Below, piece after piece: positions 28,261 to 37,019 of a stretch of 64,000 nt of DNA (position 1 is its first letter; the number at the start of each line of letters is the position of its first letter). Source of the stretch: Devosia ureilytica. Lineage in GTDB: Bacteria > Pseudomonadota > Alphaproteobacteria > Rhizobiales > Devosiaceae. Location of the stretch: positions 519,652 through 583,651 of the forward strand of contig NZ_JAMZCU010000001.1 in the NCBI RefSeq assembly GCF_024273195.1, written 5' to 3'. A program made the translations under genes and the position numbers. Under the pieces are notes generated by a model. That model made no database searches and was not told where the DNA came from. It saw only the letters and a program-made list of their open reading frames with translations.

Positions 28261-28619
28261 GCATGTCGCCAGGGGCGAATTGCGACTGTTCAGGCTGATC
28301 CTTCCTTGACCATTCACCGGCACCTGAGTGTGACGCCCCAAGTATCTAGATCATTTCACACTCAGGCGGACGCGGTTCCATCGCCTCCCTCCCCCGGGTG
28401 GGCTTCGACCCGTCGCGAGGGGCAAACCTCTCCGGGGGAGAGGTGTGCGGGGAGTAGGTCCGGGGGTGGGGGTGTCGGCATGTCCTCTTGCTCGGAGCCT
28501 TGGGAGGTCGCGTCACCCCCACCCCAGCTCGGCTATGGACTGTCGGCCTAGCGTCGCTACCCGCCCCACAAGGGGGAGGGAGGAAAGAGGGCAGCGCGTT
28601 CAGCTAAACGTGAAACGGT
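28261..28619. other. Repeat-rich 359-bp spacer without a gene
   Basis: This stretch separates the thioesterase gene from the converging catabolic operon. It holds polypurine/polypyrimidine blocks (cctccctcccc, gggggaggga) and one copy of the dispersed hairpin at 28426-28444 (ACCTCTCC / GGAGAGGT). Short open frames exist but show repeat-like composition. I see no tRNA, promoter or coding signal. Confidence 0.6.
28426..28444. repeat. Dispersed intergenic hairpin repeat, copy 3
   Basis: ACCTCTCC / GGAGAGGT inverted repeat with a 3-base G loop, in the spacer between the thioesterase and deacetylase genes. It shares its stem with copies 1 and 2. Confidence 0.6.
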
Positions 28620-29519
28620 CTAGTCTTGAGGGTCTTGGGACTTGAACCAATCGAGAATTTCCGAGCCGGTCAACATGGCCACACCTTCGTGGCTCAGGAT
28701 GTAGTCGTAGAGCATTTCGAGATATTTGATGCGGTGTGGGGCGCCTGTCAGATAGGGATGAATGGATATGGCCATCACCCGGGGGTGTTCCTTCCCCTCG
28801 AGATAGAGCCGGTCGAACTGGTCGACGCCGCGCTTGTAGATTTCGTCTGACCGGTGCCCCTGCACCGCTGACATGACCACATCATTGATCTCGACTGTAT
28901 AGGGCACCGAGACGATGGGGCCCGTTGTGGTTTTTAGCGTCACCGGCTGGTCGTCAAGGCACCAGTCACAGACATATTCAATGCCGGCCGCCGCCAGCAG
29001 GTCGAGCGTATCGAGCGTTTCGGTCAGTCCGGGGCTTTCCCAGCCCCGTGGCGGCGCGCCGGTCAAAGCGATGATGGCGGCAATGGTATCGCTGATCGCC
29101 TTGGCCTGGTCTTCGACGCGGTGCATCGGCCGCTGCTCGAAGCCATGGCCGATGAAGTCCCAGCCAGCCGCATAGGCGGCGCGGCAGGCCGCTTCATAGA
29201 CGCTGCAGGCTGAGCCGTTCACGGCGAAGCTGGCGCGCAGATTGCGCTTCCCCAGCACCTCGAGAAACCGCCAGAAGCCTACCCGCATGCCATATTCATG
29301 CCAGGCCCAATTGGGAATGTCGGGCAGCAGCGGTTGTCCCATCGGCGGCGGCAGCACGGCCCGCGGCATAGCGCCGGCCGGCGACCAGTTCTCGACGTTC
29401 ACAATAGTCCAGACCGCGATGCGCTCCCCTTTGGGCAGGCGCAGTTTCGGCCGTTTGACGATGGGGGAATAGTCGAGCCGGCTACGGATAATGGCGGGGT
29501 CGATGTCGGGCTCGGTCAT
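28620..29519 (-). CDS. Polysaccharide deacetylase-fold hydrolase (PuuE/allantoinase-like)
   Basis: 299 residues with the carbohydrate esterase 4 / NodB fold in the variant seen in PuuE-type allantoinases and related amidohydrolases: RIAVWTIVNVENW, the metal-region GWDFIGHGFEQRPMH, PRGWESPGLTET and ISIHPYLTGAPHR. Its place at the end of an operon led by allophanate hydrolase favours a ureide or amide substrate over a polysaccharide. The start is ATG 29519, with ATG 29537 overlapping the asparaginase stop as an alternative. The substrate is not known. Confidence 0.82.
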   Translation of the reverse strand: MTEPDIDPAIIRSRLDYSPIVKRPKLRLPKGERIAVWTIVNVENWSPAGAMPRAVLPPPMGQPLLPDIPNWAWHEYGMRVGFWRFLEVLGKRNLRASFAVNGSACSVYEAACRAAYAAGWDFIGHGFEQRPMHRVEDQAKAISDTIAAIIALTGAPPRGWESPGLTETLDTLDLLAAAGIEYVCDWCLDDQPVTLKTTTGPIVSVPYTVEINDVVMSAVQGHRSDEIYKRGVDQFDRLYLEGKEHPRVMAISIHPYLTGAPHRIKYLEMLYDYILSHEGVAMLTGSEILDWFKSQDPQD

Positions 29520-29529
29520 GATCTTGTTC

Positions 29530-30519
29530 TCAGGCATAGCGGCTAAAAAATTCGGCGATAGCGAGGTGGTCGCGCCCCTGCGCCACAAGGAAGGCGAGCA
29601 GCAGCCGCGCCTTGGGGGCACTCAGCACGCCCGCGGGAATGAGCCCGCGGGCAATCAGGTCGCGCTCGGAGCCGGCAAAGCCATAGGTCTTCTCAAAAAC
29701 CGGACCAGCCGGCACGCGTGACGCAAGCACGATGGGCAGGGACGCGGGCAGCGCCTCCAAGGCGGCCAACAGCGCTGCCGGCACATGCCCGGCGCCCATG
29801 CCCTCGATGACGAGGCCGGCATAGCCAAGCGCGGCAGCCGCCTTGATGAGTTCGCCGTCATCGCCCAAGCCCGGCTTGAGCATGGCCACCCGCGCCAGTT
29901 CCGGCATGGCGCCGAGGGGTTGGGGATGCTGCGGCCGGAGCAGGATGCGCACGCGATCTTCGATCACCGCGCCCAGTGGCCCCGCCGAAGGGCTGGTGAA
30001 GGCCGATGGCAGGCTTTTGTGCGATTTTTCCACCAGCGCAGCGGCGTGGATTTCGTCGTTGAGCACCACCAGGGCACCCAACCCCCGAGCAGTCTCTGCG
30101 GCAGCAACGCTGATGGCAGCGAGCAGGTTTGCCGGGCCGTCAGCACCCGCCGCTGCGGCGCCGCGCATAGCCCCCGTGACCACCAGCGGTGCGTCTTCAG
30201 CATGAGCCAAGCCCAGCAGAAAAGCGGTTTCATCAATCGTGTCGGTGCCCTGGACCACCACCACACCTTGTGCGCCCGAGGCGATGCCGGCCGCTACGCA
30301 TCGGGACACATGGCGCAGTTGGGCAAAGCTCAGCGACGCGCCCGGCACCAGAAACGGTGTCTCCACGGTGATGGCGGCAATCTCGGCCAGTCGCGGGACC
30401 GCGGCGATCAATCGGGCACCGTCCAGCACCGGGACGATCCCGCCGTGCGGCTCAGGCATCATGGTTATGGTGCCGCCCAGAACAATCACATGGACGCGCG
30501 GCAAACTGACAATTGTCAA
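29530..30519 (-). CDS. Asparaginase-family amidohydrolase
   Basis: About 329 residues. The two threonine motifs of the L-asparaginase family are present: VIVLGGTITM near the N-terminus and VVVQGTDTIDETAFLL. Gln precedes GTDT where His is more common. The C-terminal domain carries GYAGLVIEGMGAGHVP. It lacks a signal peptide, so it is cytoplasmic. The start is unclear: TTG 30519 is the best candidate, 36 bp after the upstream hydrolase stop. It may deamidate an intermediate of the operon's pathway, not asparagine itself. Confidence 0.85.
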   Translation of the reverse strand: MTIVSLPRVHVIVLGGTITMMPEPHGGIVPVLDGARLIAAVPRLAEIAAITVETPFLVPGASLSFAQLRHVSRCVAAGIASGAQGVVVVQGTDTIDETAFLLGLAHAEDAPLVVTGAMRGAAAAGADGPANLLAAISVAAAETARGLGALVVLNDEIHAAALVEKSHKSLPSAFTSPSAGPLGAVIEDRVRILLRPQHPQPLGAMPELARVAMLKPGLGDDGELIKAAAALGYAGLVIEGMGAGHVPAALLAALEALPASLPIVLASRVPAGPVFEKTYGFAGSERDLIARGLIPAGVLSAPKARLLLAFLVAQGRDHLAIAEFFSRYA

Positions 30520-30554
30520 AGCTCTGTATTCCGTTTCAAGTGCCTGTGCCTCTC

Positions 30555-31418
30555 TCAGGCCCGGCCGGCCAGCTCGACCACCTGTTCGCACAGGACACCA
30601 CCTGGCCGGGCCAGCTGTTCGAGGATGGAGAAGTGATCTTCCTGTGCGAGCGGCAGGATTTCGCCGTCGCGGCCCGCCGCCCGCCAGGCCTGTTCGTACT
30701 CGATCGACTGGCGCCGCAATTCCGGCAATTCAGCGGTGCCATAGGCCATCACCAGGGGTCCCGACGAGGGCGGGATGGTGTGGATAGGGCTCAAATGCTG
30801 CACATCAGCACCGGTCAGGCCCAATTTGTCGTTGAGCTCGCCCAGCCGGATCGGTTCCAGATCGAATATGCCCGAAATGGCCAGTCCCGCATCGACCTGG
30901 GGCAGCGCCATGGCACTTGCCGCCAGCTGCCCGCCGGCCGACCACCCCGATATGATCAATCGTCCAGCCGCAACGCTCATGGCTGGTCCTTCCTGGCGCA
31001 GCCAGGCAAGAGCCGCAGCGATTTCGTCCATGATCTGGCCCAGGCTCGCGGCCGGCGCCAGCGTATAGCCCGGCACCGCCACATCGATGCCCGCCGCCAA
31101 CGCGCCTTCGGCCATGCAGGAGAAAACATCCTTGGAATTGCGCTGCCAGTATCCGCCATGGACGAAAACAAGGATTGGCGCATCGGCCGCACCGCTGCGG
31201 AAGATGTCCATCCGGTTCCGCTCGCGTGGGCCATAGGGCAAATCGAGACTATGCCCATCCTGCGCCCGCAACTTGGCGCTGCGCATGGTCCAGTCAGCCA
31301 GATACCCAGCGCTGGCCGCAACCGCCCCGCTGTTGTTATAGGCGGCGTCGAGTGTGGGGCGGTCCATGCCCCGCCATACCGCCTTTGGCGCCGGCGCATC
31401 CAAGCCGTCCAGAATCAC
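30555..31418 (-). CDS. Alpha/beta hydrolase (kynurenine-formamidase/HSL-like)
   Basis: 287 residues. The oxyanion-hole motif is FVHGGYWQ, the nucleophile elbow is GWSAGG, and a C-terminal His occurs in EDHFSILEQL. The N-terminal segment YNNSGAVAASAGYLADW is the one found in kynurenine formamidase-like hydrolases. It overlaps the ABC ATPase gene by 4 bp and belongs to the allophanate hydrolase operon. A formamide, amide or ester bond in an N-rich compound is the likely target (inference). Confidence 0.82.
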   Translation of the reverse strand: MILDGLDAPAPKAVWRGMDRPTLDAAYNNSGAVAASAGYLADWTMRSAKLRAQDGHSLDLPYGPRERNRMDIFRSGAADAPILVFVHGGYWQRNSKDVFSCMAEGALAAGIDVAVPGYTLAPAASLGQIMDEIAAALAWLRQEGPAMSVAAGRLIISGWSAGGQLAASAMALPQVDAGLAISGIFDLEPIRLGELNDKLGLTGADVQHLSPIHTIPPSSGPLVMAYGTAELPELRRQSIEYEQAWRAAGRDGEILPLAQEDHFSILEQLARPGGVLCEQVVELAGRA

Positions 31419-32191
31419 GCCGCCACCTTGCCATGGTGACTATGCAGCTTGCTCGAAAGCGACCGCCGCAGGTCGTTGAAGTCGGTGCCGGACACATCGC
31501 GTGGGCGAGGCAGATCGACGGTGAGGTCGCTGTCAATCCGGCCCGGCCCGGCGCTCATGACGATCACCCGGTTGGAGAGTACCACGGCCTCCTCGATGGA
31601 GTGCGTCACGAAAAGCACGGTGAGTTTCGTGCGTTCCCAAAGGCCCAGCAACTCATCCTGCAGGCGCTCGCGCGTCATGGCGTCGAGCGCACCGAACGGC
31701 TCATCCATCAGCACCATTTCTGCCTCGTTGGCGAGCACCCGGGCAATGGCAACACGCTGCTTCATGCCGCCCGAGAGCTGGTGCGGATAAACATCGGCAA
31801 AGCGGCCCAGGCCGACCAAATCGATGTAGTGGTCCGTCGTCTCCTGAATCTCCCGGGCCGGGCGGCGACGCGACGCGGGCCCGAAGCCGATATTGTCGCG
31901 CACCGTCAGCCAGGGGAACAGGCCGTAATCCTGAAACACCATGCCGCGGCTGGGGTCGGGCCCCTCAATGGGTCGGTTCCACATCAGCGCCTCGCCCGTG
32001 GTTGCGGTCTCGAACCCGGCGACGATGCGCAACAGGGTGGATTTGCCGCAACCTGAGGCACCGAGCAGACAGACGAATTCGCCGCGTTTCACATCGAGAC
32101 TGGCGTCGTGCAGGGCCTCGATACGGCGGCCCTGCACTTCAAATGTCTTGCCGACATTGCGCAGGGACAGAATGGTGGGGGCGTCAGACAT
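31415..32191 (-). CDS. ABC transporter ATP-binding protein, NitT/TauT family
   Basis: 258 residues with Walker A (GASGCGKST), Q loop, signature (LSGGMKQRVAIAR), Walker B (MVLMDEPFGALDA) and H loop (FVTHSIEEA). It resembles SsuB/TauB/NrtD. It energises the importer formed with the permease, whose gene it overlaps by 8 bp, and the Tat-type binding protein upstream. Confidence 0.93.
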   Translation of the reverse strand: MSDAPTILSLRNVGKTFEVQGRRIEALHDASLDVKRGEFVCLLGASGCGKSTLLRIVAGFETATTGEALMWNRPIEGPDPSRGMVFQDYGLFPWLTVRDNIGFGPASRRRPAREIQETTDHYIDLVGLGRFADVYPHQLSGGMKQRVAIARVLANEAEMVLMDEPFGALDAMTRERLQDELLGLWERTKLTVLFVTHSIEEAVVLSNRVIVMSAGPGRIDSDLTVDLPRPRDVSGTDFNDLRRSLSSKLHSHHGKVAA

Positions 32192-33035
32192 GGTTGGGGC
32201 TCCAGGACAAGAGCTTGCGACCGATCAGGAGGATGATGCGGTCGGAGATGAAGCCGGCAACGCCGATGGCAATCATGCCGCAGATGACGACTTCTGTGCG
32301 CGAGAGCTGGCGGGCTTCCATGATGATGGCGCCCAAGCCGGTCGGCACGCCCGTCATTTCGCCGATGACGATAACCATCCAGGAAAAGCCAAGACCAAGC
32401 CTCAGGCCGGTGAATATCGCCGGAAGCGCGGCGGGCAGGACAACTCGGGCGAACTGCGCCGAGGGAGAGCAGCCCAGCATGCTGGCCGCTTCAAACAGGC
32501 GCGGCTCCACCGAGCGCACCCCGAAAACGGTGTTGATCAGGATCGGGTAGAAGGCACCCAGAAATACCAGAAAAATCGCCGAGGTCGGGCCGATGCCGAA
32601 GATGATCATGGCCAGCGGCAGCCATGCGGTCACCGGAATGGGCCGAAGAATCTGCAACAGCGGGTCAAACATCTGCCGAACAGCCGGGATGCGGCCAATC
32701 ATCAGTGCTAACGGCAGGGCAACGATGACAGCTAGGAAAAAGCCGCTATAGACACGCGTCACCGAGGCGACCACGTGGGTCGCCAGTGTGCCGCTGAAGA
32801 AGTCGTTGCGGATGCCGCCAACAGCCAGGTCATAGAAGGCCAAGCCAACCTGTGCTGGAGGCGGGATCAAGCTGTAGACTTGGCCGGACGTCGCAAAATG
32901 CCACCACGTGAGCAGCAGGGCCGGTAGAATTAGGGCCAGGGCGGGTTGTTTTAGCCGCCCGGCCTCGAAGGCGAAATGCCTCCGAGGGACGGTTGCGGCT
33001 GGCGGGGTCTGGGTCCGGTCGGCCGCGATGGTCAT
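32184..33035 (-). CDS. ABC transporter permease, NitT/TauT family
   Basis: 283 residues with about six membrane segments. The EAA-type loop is LFEAASMLGCSPSAQFARVVLPAALPAIFTGLR. It is similar to SsuC/TauC permeases. It lies between the binding protein gene (4-bp gap) and the ATPase gene (8-bp overlap). Confidence 0.92.
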   Translation of the reverse strand: MTIAADRTQTPPAATVPRRHFAFEAGRLKQPALALILPALLLTWWHFATSGQVYSLIPPPAQVGLAFYDLAVGGIRNDFFSGTLATHVVASVTRVYSGFFLAVIVALPLALMIGRIPAVRQMFDPLLQILRPIPVTAWLPLAMIIFGIGPTSAIFLVFLGAFYPILINTVFGVRSVEPRLFEAASMLGCSPSAQFARVVLPAALPAIFTGLRLGLGFSWMVIVIGEMTGVPTGLGAIIMEARQLSRTEVVICGMIAIGVAGFISDRIILLIGRKLLSWSPNHV

Positions 33036-33038
33036 GGC

Positions 33039-34001
33039 CTAGACCTTCTGTTCGAGGGATTGGACAAAGCTGGTGTCGAACAGGGTCTCAAAATCCGGCA
33101 GAGCCTGGATCTGGTTGAGTTCGACCATGTGTTCGGCATAGGTCCTTGACTGGGTCAGTTCGGTTTCTCCGAATTTCCAGGTCAGTTCCACATTGGGAGC
33201 AGAAAGCTCAATTGCGGCCCGGTCCTGGCCCAGCTTCGCCACGGCCATCGCCACCATCGCCTCGGGGTTGGCCATGGCATATTCAGAAGCCTGGCGGTGA
33301 ATGTCGAGGATGACTTCCACCAGTTCCGGCCGCTCGCTGAGGGTGTCGCGGTGCGCCCCGAAGATCATGTTGAGCGCACCCATAGCGGTGCCATAGGGAT
33401 ATTCGACGATCTTGCCGACCCCGGTCGCCAAGCTGATACCAGGCGCCGGCTCGGCCCCGACATAGGCATCGACATCTCCGCGGGCCAACGCCAGGTGCAT
33501 TTCGCTGAACGAGATACGCACCGGCGTGATGTCGGCAATCGAGAGACCTTCCATGCGCAGGCGCTCGAGGATGAACACCTCCTGGGTCGAGCCGGGCCAG
33601 ATCGCAACCCGCATGCCCTTGAGATCAGCAATGCTCGCAATGGGGCTGTCCTTGCCGGCCACCACACCCATGCCCTTGTTGCAGGCGCCGCCTATGACGA
33701 CGATCGGTTCGCCTGCTGCCGCGCCCAGTGTTGCCGCCGCAATGCCGAACATGCCGAAATCGACCGACTTGGTGACGACGGCATTCTTGCCTTCCGTCGG
33801 GCTTTCAAAGGGAATGACCTCGACCTTGTAGCCGGCCGGCGTAAACTGGTCGTAGAAGTGTGGAGCGATGGAATGGATGAGCTTAAGCGCACCCATCTTG
33901 ATCACCGTCTCCGACTGCGCCCGCACAAACGGCATGGGCATAAGGGCGGCGGCAGCGGCACCAGCGGCGGTGGTTGCGAGAAATTTGCGTCTATTCATCA
34001 T
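33039..34001 (-). CDS. ABC transporter substrate-binding protein, NitT/TauT-like (Tat signal)
   Basis: 320 residues. The N-terminus MMNRRKFLATTAAGAAAAA is a twin-arginine signal. The mature part has the SsuA/NMT1 fold (ESPTEGKNAVVTKSVDFGMFG, KGMRVAIWPGSTQEV). It captures an organic solute in the periplasm for the adjacent permease and ATPase. Its start overlaps the amidase stop by 4 bp. The ligand is unknown, although the operon suggests a ureide- or amide-like compound. Confidence 0.9.
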   Translation of the reverse strand: MMNRRKFLATTAAGAAAAALMPMPFVRAQSETVIKMGALKLIHSIAPHFYDQFTPAGYKVEVIPFESPTEGKNAVVTKSVDFGMFGIAAATLGAAAGEPIVVIGGACNKGMGVVAGKDSPIASIADLKGMRVAIWPGSTQEVFILERLRMEGLSIADITPVRISFSEMHLALARGDVDAYVGAEPAPGISLATGVGKIVEYPYGTAMGALNMIFGAHRDTLSERPELVEVILDIHRQASEYAMANPEAMVAMAVAKLGQDRAAIELSAPNVELTWKFGETELTQSRTYAEHMVELNQIQALPDFETLFDTSFVQSLEQKV

Positions 34002-35869
34002 GGCCTGGTCTCCTGAGCGGCAATGGCGATTGCGGGGGTGTTCTGATTGGCCGAGCGGGCGGCGAGATAGCGCCGCCAGCCTCCGAATGCGGTGATGTTC
34101 TCGGCGTCGGCAAGGGCATGGTGTTCACAGATGAAACCCTTGACGACGGTGCCGTCCTCGGTCTCCACCGAGCCGATGCCGAGCGGGGCAGGAATGGCGG
34201 CAACGAAGCTTCCGAATTCCCGCACCGGCACGTCCCACAGCTCGATCTCTATGCCTCCAGGCCCACCATCACGCGACAGGCCTGGCTTGGCTGGGCTCGA
34301 ATTTGGCAGTGAATAGAGGCTGTAGCCGGCTGACGTGCGCGTGGTCAGGACCAAGCTCGCGCCGCGGTCCGTCAGCTGCCTGTTTAGGGGCTGGCCCTGC
34401 AGATGCGCGCCGACCACAGCGAGACGAACGCTTTCCATCTCGCTGGCCGCTGCGACGACAGCATTGGTCTGCGCGAGTGGGGTCGAGCCGGCACCGAGCC
34501 TTGCCCCCGGATCCGTGCGATGGAGGCGGTCCCCGATGTGAGCAAGCATACCATCGCTGAACTGCGGACCAATCAGGGTAACGCCGACAGGCAGCCCGCC
34601 ATCGCCCCAACCGAAAGGAACGGAGATTGCTGCCATATCCATCAGGTTCACGAAGTTGGTGAACAGACCCAGTTTTGAGTTGAGGGCCACCGGATCGGCC
34701 AGCATGTCCTCGATCGTCGGGTGTTCGGGCGCCGTAGGAACCAGAAGAAAATCGATATTGTTCAGCGCAGTGCGTATCTTCAGCGCATGGTCCGCCAAGC
34801 TGTATTGCGCAGTGAAGGCATCTACGGCTGAGTATTGGGTGCCCGATGTCACTATTTCCCGCACGACCGGATGAATGCTCTCGGGCTGACTCTCTGCAAA
34901 ATCGCTAATGGCAGCGTAGCGCTCGGCCACCCAGGGGCCGGCATAGAGCAGTGAGGCGGCCGCCTCAAACGGCGCGTAGTCGATCTCGACTGGGCTGCCT
35001 CCCAAAGCCTGGAGACTGGAAACGGCTGCGGCGTAGCGCTTGGTCACACCCGGCGCGCAGCGCGCCACGACGGTTGGGGTTATTACACCAAAACGGAAGG
35101 CGTTCAGGCTTTTGGCAACGGCGGCGTCATCGTTGGCACGCGAATAGGCGTCCTTGTCGTCCGGGATGGACACAGCGCGTAGAACTGTAAGGGCATCTTG
35201 CGTCGTGCAAGCCAGGATCGACACACAGTCCAGTGTGCGGCACGCAGGCAGAACGCCACGCGTGCTGATCAGGCCCTTGCTCGGCTTCATGCCCACAATA
35301 TTGTTGAAGCCGGCCGGCACCCGGCCCGATCCGGCGGTATCGGTACCCAGAGCAAAGGGAACCAACCCCTTGGCAACCGCCACCGCCGAACCTGAACTGG
35401 AGCCCCCGGAGATATAGTTTGCGTCGAAGGCACAGGACGGAATGCCATAGGGCGACCGCGTGCCATTCAACCCGGTCGCGAACTGGTCGAGATTGGTCTT
35501 GCCCACGGGGATCGCCCCGGCCTTGATCAGCCGGTCGACCGCGAATGCAGAGGCCTGGGGCTTAAAGGCAAACTGGGGGCAGCCACCTGTGGTCTCCAGA
35601 CCCGCAACATCGATATTGTCCTTGACGCCGAACGGGATGCCGAAGAGTGGCAAGTCCTCACCCGCATCGAGCCGCGCCTTGGCCGCCGCCAGCAGTGCAT
35701 GGGCCTGGTCGCGAGGCATGACGGATATCCAAACCGGACGCCCATCGGTCTCTATTGCGTCAAGGGTGGCGTCCAGATCGCGAAAAGCATCGCGACCGGC
35801 GCGATAAGCTGCAACCTGCTCGCAGATTTCAGAAAACAGAGCAGATGATGTTGTTGCAAGACTGGTCAA
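33998..35869 (-). CDS. atzF: Allophanate hydrolase
   Basis: About 623 residues. The N-terminal amidase-signature domain carries the Lys-Ser-Ser catalytic set (FGVKDNID, GGSSSGSAVAVA, GTDTAGSGRVPAG). The C-terminal domain is the allophanate hydrolase type (VVGAHLQGQPLNRQL, LWDVPVREFGSF). The enzyme splits allophanate (carbamoyl carbamate) to ammonia and CO2. The start is TTG 35869, with AGGA 9 bp upstream, because the 68 residues of longer in-frame sequence look non-coding. It heads the seven-gene operon. No urea carboxylase gene is nearby, so allophanate must come from another source. Confidence 0.9.
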   Translation of the reverse strand: MTSLATTSSALFSEICEQVAAYRAGRDAFRDLDATLDAIETDGRPVWISVMPRDQAHALLAAAKARLDAGEDLPLFGIPFGVKDNIDVAGLETTGGCPQFAFKPQASAFAVDRLIKAGAIPVGKTNLDQFATGLNGTRSPYGIPSCAFDANYISGGSSSGSAVAVAKGLVPFALGTDTAGSGRVPAGFNNIVGMKPSKGLISTRGVLPACRTLDCVSILACTTQDALTVLRAVSIPDDKDAYSRANDDAAVAKSLNAFRFGVITPTVVARCAPGVTKRYAAAVSSLQALGGSPVEIDYAPFEAAASLLYAGPWVAERYAAISDFAESQPESIHPVVREIVTSGTQYSAVDAFTAQYSLADHALKIRTALNNIDFLLVPTAPEHPTIEDMLADPVALNSKLGLFTNFVNLMDMAAISVPFGWGDGGLPVGVTLIGPQFSDGMLAHIGDRLHRTDPGARLGAGSTPLAQTNAVVAAASEMESVRLAVVGAHLQGQPLNRQLTDRGASLVLTTRTSAGYSLYSLPNSSPAKPGLSRDGGPGGIEIELWDVPVREFGSFVAAIPAPLGIGSVETEDGTVVKGFICEHHALADAENITAFGGWRRYLAARSANQNTPAIAIAAQETRP

Positions 35870-35949
35870 GGCGGCAGTTCCTGTCGGTGTATTGCACCTA
35901 CCGTAGCGGAGCGCGCGTTGCCGTCTATTGCTAGTTTTTGACTGCCGTG

Positions 35950-35969
35950 TTGCAATATGGTCAACGCAA
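35950..35969. promoter_or_regulatory. Candidate LysR operator in the atzF/lysR divergent spacer
   Basis: TTGC-N12-GCAA inverted repeat just upstream of the LysR start, in the 118-bp spacer shared with the allophanate hydrolase operon. Divergent LysR genes commonly bind such dyads. This is sequence inference only. Confidence 0.35.
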
Positions 35970-35987
35970 GGCATAGGGCCGAACCAG

Positions 35988-36902
35988 ATGAAGCACCTCA
36001 AGACACTGCAGTGCATTGACGATGTGGCCGGCAGCGGCTCGATCCGCAGAAGCGCCGAACGCCTGTCGATCACGCCATCGGCACTGACCCGCCGAATTCA
36101 GGATTTTGAGGCTGAATTGGGCACGCCAGTCTTCGAGCGCATGCCGCAGGGAATGCGGCTCAACGCGGCAGGAGAACTGGTGCTGCGCCACATACGGGCG
36201 CAGCTCTCCGATTTCGAGCGATTGCGCTCGCAGATCGCTGATCTCTCAGGGGTTCGCCGCGGCCATGTGACCATCGCGACCAGCCAGGCTTTCGCCCACG
36301 ATCTCATCCCCTACGAAATCGCTGTCTACCGCGCCCAGCACGCGCTGGTCTCATTTTCGGTCCTGGTGCGCGACCACATCCATGCGGTGGAGGCGGTTGC
36401 CGCCTTCGAGGCCGACGTCGCGTTGGTCATCGCCCCGCCGCCGGCACCAGAGTTTCAGCCGCTGCTGGTCATCCACCAGCCGCTCTGCGCTCTCATGAGC
36501 AAGGACCACCCCCTGGCGGCGGCGCGCACCCTTCGATTGCGGGAAGTTCTTGAATACCCGATCGCCATGCCTGGTCCTTCGCTGGCCATCCGTCACCTGC
36601 TTCAAGGTGCCATTGTCCGCGCCGCCCTGCCCGTCAATACCGTGGTTGAGTCGGACTCCTTCGAGGTTCTGCGCAGCTATGCCGGGGGGGAGCAGGTCAT
36701 TTCCTTCCAGATACGGGCCGGCATCCCGCAAGCAAGCGGCAACTTGGTGGCGCGCGAGATCGACCACCGGGACTTGCCAATGACCCAACTGGTGCTTGGC
36801 CAGCTGCGAGGCCGATCACTTTCCGTGGCTGCTTCAAAGTTTGTCGATCAGATCGCAGGCAGCCTGCACACGCGTTACGGCGGCGGCGAGCGACCTGACT
36901 AA
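35988..36902 (+). CDS. LysR-family transcriptional regulator of the allophanate operon
   Basis: 304 residues. The N-terminal winged helix (GSIRRSAERLSITPSALTRRIQDFEAELGTPVFER) is joined to a LysR effector domain. The start is the ATG of MKHLKTLQCID, because the upstream 20 in-frame codons fall in the promoter spacer. The divergent layout suggests it controls the seven-gene amidase/ABC operon in response to a substrate or intermediate. Confidence 0.9.
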   Translation: MKHLKTLQCIDDVAGSGSIRRSAERLSITPSALTRRIQDFEAELGTPVFERMPQGMRLNAAGELVLRHIRAQLSDFERLRSQIADLSGVRRGHVTIATSQAFAHDLIPYEIAVYRAQHALVSFSVLVRDHIHAVEAVAAFEADVALVIAPPPAPEFQPLLVIHQPLCALMSKDHPLAAARTLRLREVLEYPIAMPGPSLAIRHLLQGAIVRAALPVNTVVESDSFEVLRSYAGGEQVISFQIRAGIPQASGNLVAREIDHRDLPMTQLVLGQLRGRSLSVAASKFVDQIAGSLHTRYGGGERPD

Positions 36903-37019
36903 GCCTGTCGAAAAGGGGGGCGTGCAGGAACGGCCGCTTTGATGATGGGGTCTTGCATTGTTGGCTCACCGCCGAATTACAGTCGGCGGCCGCTGGCGAC
37001 CAGAACGTTTCCCGAGAAC

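Noticed and set aside
33998..36073. 691-residue reading of the allophanate hydrolase
   Set aside because: The extra 68 N-terminal residues cross the LysR promoter spacer and read as basic, cysteine-containing non-conserved sequence. TTG 35869 gives the normal family length.
36969..36989. CCGCCGA / TCGGCGG hairpin between the LysR and SARP genes
   Set aside because: It has a 7-bp stem but no T tract on either strand. It could be a weak bidirectional terminator; support is too thin for a feature.
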